This document shows, piece by piece, positions 10,027 through 18,832 of a stretch of DNA of 64,000 nucleotides. Position numbers and translations under genes: made by a program. The notes beneath the pieces are model-generated. The model worked only from the letters and a program-made list of their open reading frames with translations. It made no database searches and was not told the DNA's origin. Each line of letters begins with the position of its first letter. The stretch's first letter is position 1. The DNA comes from Crateriforma conspicua (lineage in GTDB: Bacteria > Planctomycetota > Planctomycetia > Pirellulales > Pirellulaceae), in assembly GCF_007752935.1 (NCBI RefSeq), contig NZ_CP036319.1, positions 5,436,501-5,500,500 on the forward strand. Reading direction: 5' to 3'.

Positions 10027-10450
10027 GATTCAATGCGGACATCGCCGGTTCGCGACTGGACGTCATCGGGTCCAGTGAATCACGACGGCGACGAAGCGCT
10101 AGGCGGGATTTTTGGGGTAGGGCAAAGGCGGGAAGACGACGGGAAATACCCAACGTCTTATCCTGACAGGCTAATTTGACGGCCGGGACGTGTCGACAGA
10201 TCGGCCATCGTTCCTGGACAGATGTCACCACCAATCCACAAGCCACCAAAACCCACCGCCCACGATTTCCGCAGGTCCGAATCACCAAAAATCAATGCCC
10301 GGGCTATCACCGAAGACCTAAGACGGTGGCACGGGATTCGGGGTCGATGCCGGCAGGCGACAATATGTCGCGACCACGAACGGCGTATCGCTGACTCAAC
10401 TCGGTTGGTGGCCAACGCCGTGGGCACAACACCACGCCAGTGATTGACAA
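10027..10450. other. 424-bp spacer upstream of the giant repeat gene
   Basis: No gene is recognisable. A short perfect inverted repeat (actggac / gtccagt, arms 10055-10061 and 10070-10076) sits about 30 bp upstream of the giant gene's start codon and could be part of its leader or an operator; the arms are short, so this is weak. Nothing else stands out. Confidence 0.35.
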
Positions 10451-12022
10451 TTAAAAGCCGAACAGCGGCCGTGATTCCTGTTCAACCAAGTTCTGGTAAT
10501 CACGCCAGAGCTGGCCGTCATGCATTCGCCGAAGGTTTTCAGCCAGCACGACATTGTCGGCCGTTCGAATGAACCTTTCATATTTCACAGACCGTTCGGC
10601 ACTACTGAGTTGATTTTCCTGTTCGTCTTTCAGTTGCTGATAGCGAGCATAGTCGGGATGCTGCTTCACCGCGGCGATGAACTCATCACTGCGACGGGTC
10701 AACAGTTCCGTTGCGATCGGGTTCAACACATTCGCCAAACCGGGCCAACGTTCTTTCAGGCTGTCGCCGATACGGCGTTGAATCGAGAGCCATCGACCGT
10801 CGGATGTCCCGGATCGACGACGACGGCCACGTCGGGTTTGTCGATCGGCCTGCTGCACACGATCTTCGCCGGTCAGCCCCAACTGTTCCGAAAGACCGTC
10901 CAAGACGGCACGCTGGACAGGTCCGGCTAGTTGGACGATCTGGCTGTAGGGCACCGCATCGCCCAGCAGGTCTGGATCACCGGATTCTGCCAACCGGCTG
11001 TGGACCGTCAGGTATTCGCCCGAGGTGATGACGGGCAAATCAATCGTGTCGCTGTGCAGGACGGTCCAAGCGTGTGCTTCGGCGATGCTGATTTTGCCAT
11101 CGTCATCAAAATCGGCGGGAGCGGGACCGGATCGTTCCTGATCACGCGTTTGGTCCAGCGCTTCGAAAAACGACGTGCTGTATTCCCGATAGTCGGCTTG
11201 GTCGACATCCGCCGTGCATCCGGCCGCAGGACGGTCGTGCACTGTTGCAAACACGCCAATGCGTCGCTGCGCCGTCGGCTGCTGATCGGAATCGGTTGGA
11301 TCGAAGATCAGGCGAGCGAACCCACCGGAATAGCACTGGACCATGACCAGCACGACATCGACACCCTGGGGCAAGGTGTTCAACCACTGGTCGAATTGTT
11401 TCGTCGTGACGGACGTCTTGTTCCACGTTGCGATCGACGTGTCATAGGGATCTCGATTGCCGCGACTGGCATACCCATGGGCGGTGACATAGATCACCAA
11501 ACGATCACCGGCCGACAATTGTCGACCTTCAACCGAAAACCATCGCTGCAGGTTTTGTGGGGTCGCCGCACCGCGAACACCGTCGATCCGATGATCGCGA
11601 TAGTGCAGTCCCAGGTCAGTCGAATCCGATAAGAACTCTGCCATCAACTGATTGGCCATCGGAACGCTTTGTCGATCGATGACCTGAACGTCGTGCCCCG
11701 GTGAAGTTCCGTCCGCAAAGAAAATCCAGCTGCTCTTCACACCGGAATTCTGCAACGCAAGACGCTGCTGGGCCGCCAAGACGTTTCGTTCCAGAGACGC
11801 CTGATTCCCCTCGGGTGCGTAACCGCCACCGATAATCAACCAGTGGTCATCCGCGGCGACTTTTGCCGGGTTTCCACCAATCGCGATCAGGCAGCCGACC
11901 AGGGCGATCAGGTCCAGAACGCCGACACGTCGCCGAACGCCCAATCGGTCCAGTGATGGACCACCCCGATGAAGGCCCGCGTTCATGTCGATCCATTGGT
12001 GAGACGAAAGAAAGTGACGCAT
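10451..12022 (-). CDS. Secreted caspase-like (clan CD, C13/C14-type) peptidase homologue with EF-hand-like loop
   Basis: Predicted clan CD cysteine peptidase-like protein of 523 residues. A hydrophobic segment (DLIALVGCLIAIGG) after a basic N-terminus suggests export or membrane anchoring. The fold signature is visible: DHWLIIGGGYAPEGNQ, then the catalytic-His strand LVIYVTAHGYASRG (His near 181), then the catalytic-Cys strand VVLVMVQCYSGGFA (Cys near 228). This is the H-G ... Q-C-x-S-G pattern of legumain/caspase-like enzymes. A calcium-loop-like DFDDDGKISIAEA lies near 304. The C-terminal 200 residues are helical and unrecognised. The start is uncertain: ATGs at 12133 and 11986 are alternatives, and no clear ribosome binding site decides. 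It lies on the same strand as the giant repeat gene, 424 bp upstream of it. Confidence 0.75.
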   Translation of the reverse strand: MRHFLSSHQWIDMNAGLHRGGPSLDRLGVRRRVGVLDLIALVGCLIAIGGNPAKVAADDHWLIIGGGYAPEGNQASLERNVLAAQQRLALQNSGVKSSWIFFADGTSPGHDVQVIDRQSVPMANQLMAEFLSDSTDLGLHYRDHRIDGVRGAATPQNLQRWFSVEGRQLSAGDRLVIYVTAHGYASRGNRDPYDTSIATWNKTSVTTKQFDQWLNTLPQGVDVVLVMVQCYSGGFARLIFDPTDSDQQPTAQRRIGVFATVHDRPAAGCTADVDQADYREYSTSFFEALDQTRDQERSGPAPADFDDDGKISIAEAHAWTVLHSDTIDLPVITSGEYLTVHSRLAESGDPDLLGDAVPYSQIVQLAGPVQRAVLDGLSEQLGLTGEDRVQQADRQTRRGRRRRSGTSDGRWLSIQRRIGDSLKERWPGLANVLNPIATELLTRRSDEFIAAVKQHPDYARYQQLKDEQENQLSSAERSVKYERFIRTADNVVLAENLRRMHDGQLWRDYQNLVEQESRPLFGF

Positions 12023-12490
12023 CGGGACCGGAATTTCAGATTCCTGGTCAATCCGTTTGCTGTCATCCGAAAGCAGCGGCCGACGCCGACTTGCGGTCCA
12101 GGTTTTGAATGACAATTGCCGGATCACGGCCATGCCAGTGTATCGGATGTGAACCCCGCATCGGCGATTTCGTTCCGTCCAGGACGTGTTTTGCGTCGCT
12201 CCGGCCCCAACTGGCGGATTCGCCGGGGCAGGCCAGCAACGATCGATACCGCGACCGCATCGGGTGGTCTTGCCCGCCCGAATCGCGTCCGCGACGGGCG
12301 TTTGGGGATGAAGGTTTTGTGTTTTCGCCGGGTATCGGCATTGACTGCCGGGTCGCCAAGGGTGACAGTTGAGATCAGTTTGGCACCACACCAAACGGCG
12401 GGTAGCTGGATCGGACCGTTTTCTTTCCAAATCGCCGTTGGGAAAAGGAGGGCTTTCGCCTCCGTGGTGCTGGTTCGTAGGGTTAGTTTT
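12023..12490. other. Divergent intergenic region between caspase-like gene and RRM gene
   Basis: This region must hold the promoters of the minus-strand caspase-like gene and the plus-strand RRM gene. Part of it may be coding if the caspase-like gene starts at 12133. A purine-rich ggaaaaggaggg lies about 12436-12452, too far from the RRM start to be its ribosome binding site. A long untranslated leader for the RRM gene is possible. No gene is seen. Confidence 0.35.
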
Positions 12491-12847
12491 GTGACGAATA
12501 TTTATGTCGGGAACTTAGCGTTCTCAGCAACTGACGACGATTTGCGTGGTGCTTTCGAGCAGTACGGTCAAGTCGACACGGTGAACATCATCATGGACCG
12601 TGAGACGGGCAGGTCTCGTGGTTTCGCCTTTGTCGAAATGTCAGACGGCGAAGGTGCCAAAGAGGCAATCAACAATTTGAACGGCGCCGAAATCGCCGGA
12701 CGAAACGTGACAGTCAATGAAGCACGTCCCCGTGCACCCCGCGGAGCGGGCGGTGGCGGTGGCGGCGGCCGCGGTGGTTACGGTGGCGGCGGTGGTTACG
12801 GCGGCGGCGGCGGCGGCGGTCGTGGCCGCGGCGGCGACCGTTATTGA
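12491..12847 (+). CDS. Glycine-rich RRM RNA-binding protein
   Basis: Small single-domain RNA-binding protein of 118 residues, like the cold-inducible Rbp proteins of cyanobacteria and plant glycine-rich proteins. It has one RNA recognition motif, with RNP2 IYVGNLAF at residues 4-11 and RNP1 RGFAFVEM near 44-51, followed from about residue 83 by a low-complexity tail of Gly with scattered Arg and Tyr ending RGRGGDRY. The likely start is GTG at 12491, just ahead of TNIYVGN; there is no ATG at that position. A perfect terminator hairpin follows the gene, so it is probably monocistronic. A role as RNA chaperone or stress-response protein is inferred from the family. Confidence 0.92.
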   Translation: MTNIYVGNLAFSATDDDLRGAFEQYGQVDTVNIIMDRETGRSRGFAFVEMSDGEGAKEAINNLNGAEIAGRNVTVNEARPRAPRGAGGGGGGGRGGYGGGGGYGGGGGGGRGRGGDRY

Positions 12848-12907
12848 TCGAACCGGGCCTGTTCAATGGGCCCCCTCGACCAATGTTCATCTTTGAATGA
12901 ATGCCGT

Positions 12908-12927
12908 GTTCATTCAGCCGAATGAAC
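12908..12927. repeat. Short perfect inverted repeat downstream of the RRM gene
   Basis: Arms gttcattc (12908-12915) and gaatgaac (12920-12927) with a 4-nt loop. It lies in the 3' untranslated region ahead of the main terminator hairpin and may be a secondary RNA stem. Confidence 0.5.
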
Positions 12928-12956
12928 GGGCGAAGCCAAATCGATAGTTGAATCGC

Positions 12957-12995
12957 AAGGGAAGACGACCGGTCGGTCGTCTTCCCTTCTTTTTT
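12957..12995 (+). terminator. Rho-independent terminator of the RRM gene
   Basis: A perfect 14-bp stem (arms 12957-12970 and 12975-12988) with a 4-nt loop ggtc, followed by ct and five T's. It is 110 bp past the RRM stop codon and 54 bp before the convergent membrane-protein gene ends. It is one of the clearest intrinsic terminators in the window. Confidence 0.93.
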
Positions 12996-13048
12996 GCGCC
13001 CGGAGCGTTGCTTCGGCGATGACTGTCGTATCAATCGACATCAACGGC

Positions 13049-16000
13049 TCAGGTTTCCCAAGCTTTGAATCGTTGCGTCATGCTTTGCATCGCGGATCGG
13101 TTCTTTTCCAACAAGGCCAACCCGATCAATAGAGCGATCCCCGTTGTGATCCCGAACGCCCACCATGGCCATACCGCGTCCAACGCTTGCCCCGCGTGAT
13201 AGACCATGCTGATCAATGCGACCAACACGAAAATGAATCCAAGCACCAGGAACGAACGCCACCGCAATACCGCGCCCAACAGCATTCCGGCCAGCGCCAA
13301 CAGAATCAACACGATGGGGCCGGCAAGCGTTTCACCAATCCCGACGAAAAGCATGTCGGCGGTACTGCTTAGATAAATCACCAGGATCGCCGTCGAACGA
13401 ATGGCGGCCGATGCCGCGGGATCGCTGTGTTTGCGGTACAGCTGATTAACCACCAGCACGCAAACCGCCGGCGGGATCAGCCAAGCCTGTGGGTGCTGCA
13501 AGAATCCCCACCCGGGAACTTGGATCAGCGAAACCCACAAGGCAAGATTCCCGATCACAATTCCAACGACGCGCGACGAACGCTGTTTCCAAAGGATGGA
13601 CACCGCGATGTAAAACGCCGATGCGATTGCCAGGACGTATTGATAGCGAACGCCCGTTTGCGCCAGCATCCAATTGTCCGCTTGTCCCAACCACTGCAAA
13701 CCCGGCCGGTTGAAACTGAGCCAAAAACCGACAAGTGGAATCAAAGGCAGGAACAAGGCGGTGCGTCGTAGTTCACTTGCCAACACACGGTCACCACGTC
13801 GATTTGCCCATTCGGTCAATCCGACGCTGACAAACGCAAGGACCATCACCATCCATGGCCAATAAGGACGCAATCCAAGGATCGCCCAATCACTGCGGCA
13901 CAAATACAGGTGCCCCCATGTCGCCAGTGCCAACAACTGCGTCGCATCGATGCACATCCGACGCCATCCATCGCTCAGGTGCAAACGTGCGCTCCAACGA
14001 CTGGACATGCCACTGGCCACGCTGGTGATTGCCAGTGCGACGCTAAACAGTCCCAGAACGGCGGCGACCAAGATGATCAGGGCATCCTCCAAAGCTTCAA
14101 TCCCGACGCCCGATTCGTGGATCACGAGCTCCATGATCAGCATTCCGACCAACGACGCGAGAGCGATGCCCAGCGTCCAAATCGATCCACGACGCAGCGT
14201 GGCTTGCCAGTAGTCGGCCATTCGCTGCCCCAGAATCCACGGCAACCACCAGCCGATCATGAAGGTGGCCAATACCATGACCAGGAACGAGCGCATGACA
14301 AACTGCAGTGCCGGCCAAGGCTGATCGGCCGCCTGCAACCATGCAAACATCCCCAACGCCACGATCAACAAGCCCATTCCCAGATCACGCAGGCGTTCCG
14401 ACGCACTCGGCCAAGCCGCCCGTGCCCATTCGGCCAATTCAAATTGGCCGATGACGACCATCGCGATGACACCGATCCCCAACATCGCGGCGAAATCATC
14501 CGACGCATCAATGCCGACCACCGCCGTCCCCATACCGGCGACAGCCAGCAACAGCGCGACCACGCATAACGCGCGAAGGAAACGATGCAGCGCGATGGGA
14601 GGACCTCCCGCCAACGAACGCAGCACCGAAACGGTGTTGCCTGCGATAAACGTCCATACGGTGATTGTGGCGGCCGCGGCAAACAGCGCGATCGGCCACC
14701 CACGGGACATCGGGACATCCAGTGACAGAGTGATGCGAACTGCTGCAGTGAACGCCGACGCGGCCAGCGAAACGACCCACAACAAGGAAGTGGCGCGACG
14801 GCGTGCACGCCGCCCGGCGGTGGCCAGCACCGATGCCACCGATCCGAGCACCAAGACGTCGGCGAAAATATTGGCCGGCCAACGCACTTGGTCCTGAGCC
14901 CCCAAGAGGCTGTAGAACCCCAAAGATCCAATCAAACCGATCCATGGTGCCGCATCGGGCAATCCACCCAACCGCCACGCTCCGCCTGGGCGATCTTTCG
15001 CCGCCAATCGCCAGAACACCAACCAAGTCGACAACCAACCAATCCACGTGGCCACTGTTTCCGTAGGCGTCACCGTATTGCCCAATTGAATTGCCAGGAA
15101 AGGCAATCCGGCGAACACCACCATCCATCCCAAAACACGACCGGCCCCCACCATACTGCGGTTCATTGATGGATCACGGCCGATCGTGGACACGGTCAGA
15201 CCGCCAAGAATCAAGGCGGACAACTCAATGGCGGTCCGTATGTTTTGGATCGCCTGCGTTTGGATCCCCGGGTCGGTGAAGACGGACACCACGAAAATGC
15301 CGACCGACAAAACGATCGCGTGCAACAGGTCAATCACCTGGATTGATGGATCCTGACCACGATTCCAGACGACACGCCCAAGCGACCCGGAACCTGCGAC
15401 CAACAAGACCATCGCCCAGATCACGACCGTCGCTTCCGACATCACCCAGCCTGCATTGGTGGCCCCCGCAGCGCAAACCGCTGCGATTCCGGTCAACATC
15501 AGTGGCCACGGCAGCTCTCCCCAGTGCATCGGTAACGGGTCGGATTTCATAGCGATCCCACGAACGCAGCGGCGATGGATACCGAACCGCCGAATCAATC
15601 GGTCGCCGAATGACCAACAAGCCGCTACCGTCAGGGTCACCATGACCGCCACGGCCGAAGCGAACACGTCAAATGGCCGCCCACCGATCATCAAGACCAT
15701 CGTCGCACCGGCGACGAATACCGCCATCCCCCATACCGAAATCCACAGCACGCTGACAGCCGATGCGATGGAGACATCGGCAACTTTGGATGCACCGCTG
15801 GGGCCGATCATTTGCAGGCTTCGCTTACAGCGTGGCCACCCCAGGACCAACACGAACAGCCATCCCATTGCCGCCAAAGCCACCCACAACGTCAGAGTCA
15901 CCGCATCAGAAATCCTGAAGCAGGGCAGCACCAGCCCCAACGCCATCGGCGGAACCAATAGTGCCGTGGTCAAACCAGAAACAGATCGCCGAAGCACCGA

Positions 16001-18661
16001 GCGTATTCCGCCGATCAAGACGGTCGCCATCAACCACACCGTAAAAACCAGCACCGTCAATCGATCCACGGTAAAGCCAGCGTTCCAAGGTTCCCACCAA
16101 CCTTGCTTCCACAGCAACGGAGCCGTCAGGGCCAGGACGCCGAATGCGGCCACTGCGACGCTGGAAGCCACCTTGGATCGAGATCTGAAGACCCAAGCGA
16201 TTGCACCGGAGATCAATAGGTTCATGCTGCCCGCAACCATCCATTGTCGATCGGGGGCATTGTCGACCGATAGGGCGATGGCGACGGACGCCCAAACCGT
16301 CATCGCCGCGACAAGAGCACCGGAAAGTGTTTCCCACCCATCGGATGTCCGACGTGCCAACGTCCGCCAAGCGACGGTGGCGGCCAAATGCATGATCCAA
16401 ATCACGGCACCCAACAACGTCAATACGATGGCATCGTTGCCGGAGACCGGATGCCCCAAACCGGCCAACATCCTTACCAACCAAACAATGGTCGCCAGGC
16501 ACAGCAACGCGGACGCCACCGTCCAATAGATCTGAATCGACTGGGCTGGAGCCCGATGAACGCGAATTTTCGACGACGTCAAAGACCAACGCTTGACCGG
16601 CAATGACCGCAACGTCTGCCACACGGCGACTCCGGAAAAGATGGCCGCCCAACCGAACAACCCGCGTGTCTGGATGAACGCATCGAAAGTCACCAACCAA
16701 TCAGGCATCCGCGTCACGATCGGCAAGGCCAACGCCACGGTCGCCGTTGTCGGTGCGACCAGTGCCAGTCCCAGTGAACGCCGCTCAAGCGGAGAAACGA
16801 CCGCCGTCATCGCCAAAACCATGGCGATCGACGATGCAGAAATGCCCAGGTGCCAATCAGCAGGTCCCACCAACATCACGACGCCAATCACGCAGGTGGC
16901 GATTTGTGACACGATGCGGACGGGACGAATCCAATCGGTCCATTTTTGATTTGCGAACGCATCGCAAACGGCCAGCCCGATCGCCCAAAGTCCGGTCACC
17001 CAAACCGCCGGCCCGCTGATAAAGCATTGCCATCGCGCCACGCTTTGGAAATCACGGTTGCCCAGCCAAGCGGTCGACGTTGTCACCGACGCAATCCACA
17101 GCGATGCCAGGGCGACGATGGCCATGGAACGAAGATTCATGACCCAGGCCAGGACCGACGCGGAGCCGGCTAACACGATGGCCCATGTCCAAACCAACTC
17201 CACGTCACCGAACGCGGGCACAAACATCACAGCAACAACCAAACATGCGATGCAGATGAATGTATCGGCAACCATGCACAACGGGTTGCTGCGCGAACGT
17301 CGGGCATGGAAGTGAATCACCGATGCCATCGATAGCCAGGCGGGAATCGTGGCCAGCGCCAGCCAGACCAACTCCTTGGCCGTCACGGCATCCGTTTGCC
17401 CGTTCAACAACACGACGACCAAGTACGTCACCAGACAAGCCAGACCGAAAACCCCAAGTCCGATGGCAACCAATCGCCTGGAGAACAATCGCGGACGCAA
17501 ACCACGCTGTGGATCATTGAATTTTGGCTGAACGCGACGTACCCAAGGTTCCCACATCCATGCCGCGGCAACCGCCGATGAAACCAGACCCACAAAAACC
17601 GCCAAGCCCTGTGGCACCAGGGTCGAAGCCACCGTCGGCACCAGAGGAATCATCAGTGTGGGGCCCCACAACGAAAGCGCTGCCGGAACCCCCAGCTTGG
17701 ATCCGAACAAGACCTTGCACGCACGCAGCAACAGCCATCCGTACACACAAGCACCGGCAACCACGGTGGCCAACGTGACCGGGTCGACCAGGGAAACGCC
17801 AGTCCCGTATTCGCCGGTTGCCGCCAAGCCCGCCAGCACGGACAGCGGCACCAATAGACTGGCGATCACCAAGATGGCCCGACTGGTCGCTTGAACTCGC
17901 CAGCGGCTGAAGGTGTAAAAGCCTGCGGCGAATATCGATGCGTTGGCGGCCATGAAGATTAGCGAAGGCACCACACGATGCGTCGCCGTCAGCGTGTGCC
18001 AAAGGCTGACCACCAGCCCGATCGAACACACCACGATCATCGCGCCGGCGACCAGTTCGCCCCATCGGATGTTGCGGGTTGCCATGAACCGGCTGACCGA
18101 TTGCGACAATGTCGTTCCACGATCTGACGTGGCAGCGCCGCCCATCGACGTCACCGCATCGTCGACGACTTGTCCGACGAAGATCCCTGATTCATTCGGC
18201 TGTACCGACGATGGTGCTTCGTCGTCTTGACCGGTCCCCGATGTTTCCCGGACGTCATCGTGTGGCTGGGGATCGAACGATGCTTCGGGATCGAATTTTC
18301 CAACATCGCTGGAATCAGATTCGGGGTCGACCGCTTCTTCTTGCTCGGATGATGCATCGCGATCGGGCACCAGAAACGGCAACGGATCGGGAAAGTGCTC
18401 TTCGGCCAGCCGGATCCACTGATCCCCTTTGCCCTGTTGCAAGACGCCTTTCCATTCCAGGCGGCGAACCACCACGCGAAAATCGACCAGCGGGTCTCGC
18501 TGCACCGGTTCCTGCGGTCGCTTTCGTCCCAGTGGCGTCACCGCGTCGTCATCCGCCCCGCCGATCATCGCACGCAAGATCATGGCACAGATGACCCAGG
18601 CCCCATGGCCCAAAACCATCATGATGAACAGGCCAAGAACGACGACGATGAATACTTTCAT
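13049..18661 (-). CDS. Giant polytopic membrane protein of unknown function (1870 aa)
   Basis: I do not recognise a characterised family. The N-terminus MKVFIVVVLGLFIMM is a membrane helix. A soluble acidic region of about 110 residues follows, including a stretch (FRVVVRRLEWKGVLQQGKG) that may be a small cytosolic domain. From about residue 190 to the end the protein is almost continuous hydrophobic helices, several dozen by eye, with short Arg/Trp-rich loops. The ATG at 18661 is preferred over an upstream extension to 19042, because that extension would run back through the divergent kinase gene. The 171-bp gap to the kinase start is a shared promoter region. Possible roles are transport or sensing; the sequence does not decide between them. 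Confidence 0.85.
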   Translation of the reverse strand: MKVFIVVVLGLFIMMVLGHGAWVICAMILRAMIGGADDDAVTPLGRKRPQEPVQRDPLVDFRVVVRRLEWKGVLQQGKGDQWIRLAEEHFPDPLPFLVPDRDASSEQEEAVDPESDSSDVGKFDPEASFDPQPHDDVRETSGTGQDDEAPSSVQPNESGIFVGQVVDDAVTSMGGAATSDRGTTLSQSVSRFMATRNIRWGELVAGAMIVVCSIGLVVSLWHTLTATHRVVPSLIFMAANASIFAAGFYTFSRWRVQATSRAILVIASLLVPLSVLAGLAATGEYGTGVSLVDPVTLATVVAGACVYGWLLLRACKVLFGSKLGVPAALSLWGPTLMIPLVPTVASTLVPQGLAVFVGLVSSAVAAAWMWEPWVRRVQPKFNDPQRGLRPRLFSRRLVAIGLGVFGLACLVTYLVVVLLNGQTDAVTAKELVWLALATIPAWLSMASVIHFHARRSRSNPLCMVADTFICIACLVVAVMFVPAFGDVELVWTWAIVLAGSASVLAWVMNLRSMAIVALASLWIASVTTSTAWLGNRDFQSVARWQCFISGPAVWVTGLWAIGLAVCDAFANQKWTDWIRPVRIVSQIATCVIGVVMLVGPADWHLGISASSIAMVLAMTAVVSPLERRSLGLALVAPTTATVALALPIVTRMPDWLVTFDAFIQTRGLFGWAAIFSGVAVWQTLRSLPVKRWSLTSSKIRVHRAPAQSIQIYWTVASALLCLATIVWLVRMLAGLGHPVSGNDAIVLTLLGAVIWIMHLAATVAWRTLARRTSDGWETLSGALVAAMTVWASVAIALSVDNAPDRQWMVAGSMNLLISGAIAWVFRSRSKVASSVAVAAFGVLALTAPLLWKQGWWEPWNAGFTVDRLTVLVFTVWLMATVLIGGIRSVLRRSVSGLTTALLVPPMALGLVLPCFRISDAVTLTLWVALAAMGWLFVLVLGWPRCKRSLQMIGPSGASKVADVSIASAVSVLWISVWGMAVFVAGATMVLMIGGRPFDVFASAVAVMVTLTVAACWSFGDRLIRRFGIHRRCVRGIAMKSDPLPMHWGELPWPLMLTGIAAVCAAGATNAGWVMSEATVVIWAMVLLVAGSGSLGRVVWNRGQDPSIQVIDLLHAIVLSVGIFVVSVFTDPGIQTQAIQNIRTAIELSALILGGLTVSTIGRDPSMNRSMVGAGRVLGWMVVFAGLPFLAIQLGNTVTPTETVATWIGWLSTWLVFWRLAAKDRPGGAWRLGGLPDAAPWIGLIGSLGFYSLLGAQDQVRWPANIFADVLVLGSVASVLATAGRRARRRATSLLWVVSLAASAFTAAVRITLSLDVPMSRGWPIALFAAAATITVWTFIAGNTVSVLRSLAGGPPIALHRFLRALCVVALLLAVAGMGTAVVGIDASDDFAAMLGIGVIAMVVIGQFELAEWARAAWPSASERLRDLGMGLLIVALGMFAWLQAADQPWPALQFVMRSFLVMVLATFMIGWWLPWILGQRMADYWQATLRRGSIWTLGIALASLVGMLIMELVIHESGVGIEALEDALIILVAAVLGLFSVALAITSVASGMSSRWSARLHLSDGWRRMCIDATQLLALATWGHLYLCRSDWAILGLRPYWPWMVMVLAFVSVGLTEWANRRGDRVLASELRRTALFLPLIPLVGFWLSFNRPGLQWLGQADNWMLAQTGVRYQYVLAIASAFYIAVSILWKQRSSRVVGIVIGNLALWVSLIQVPGWGFLQHPQAWLIPPAVCVLVVNQLYRKHSDPAASAAIRSTAILVIYLSSTADMLFVGIGETLAGPIVLILLALAGMLLGAVLRWRSFLVLGFIFVLVALISMVYHAGQALDAVWPWWAFGITTGIALLIGLALLEKNRSAMQSMTQRFKAWET

Positions 18662-18832
18662 AGGACGGCTGGGGGTGGGCGGCTGTTCACGACCGATTCT
18701 TTCGGGCTCTGCGATCAACAGAGCCCATTGTGAAACCTGCACCGCGCCACTTTTTCGATGTTCCTCGCCCGCTTGGGGAAAGCCGATGACCGGCCGATCG
18801 AGTGGATCCCGCGAATGACCTAAACTGTGGCG

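Noticed and set aside
15456-16529. 357-codon plus-strand frame opposite the giant membrane protein
   Set aside because: The product is a low-complexity Thr/Ala/Asn chain with no domain; the hydrophobic minus-strand gene explains it.
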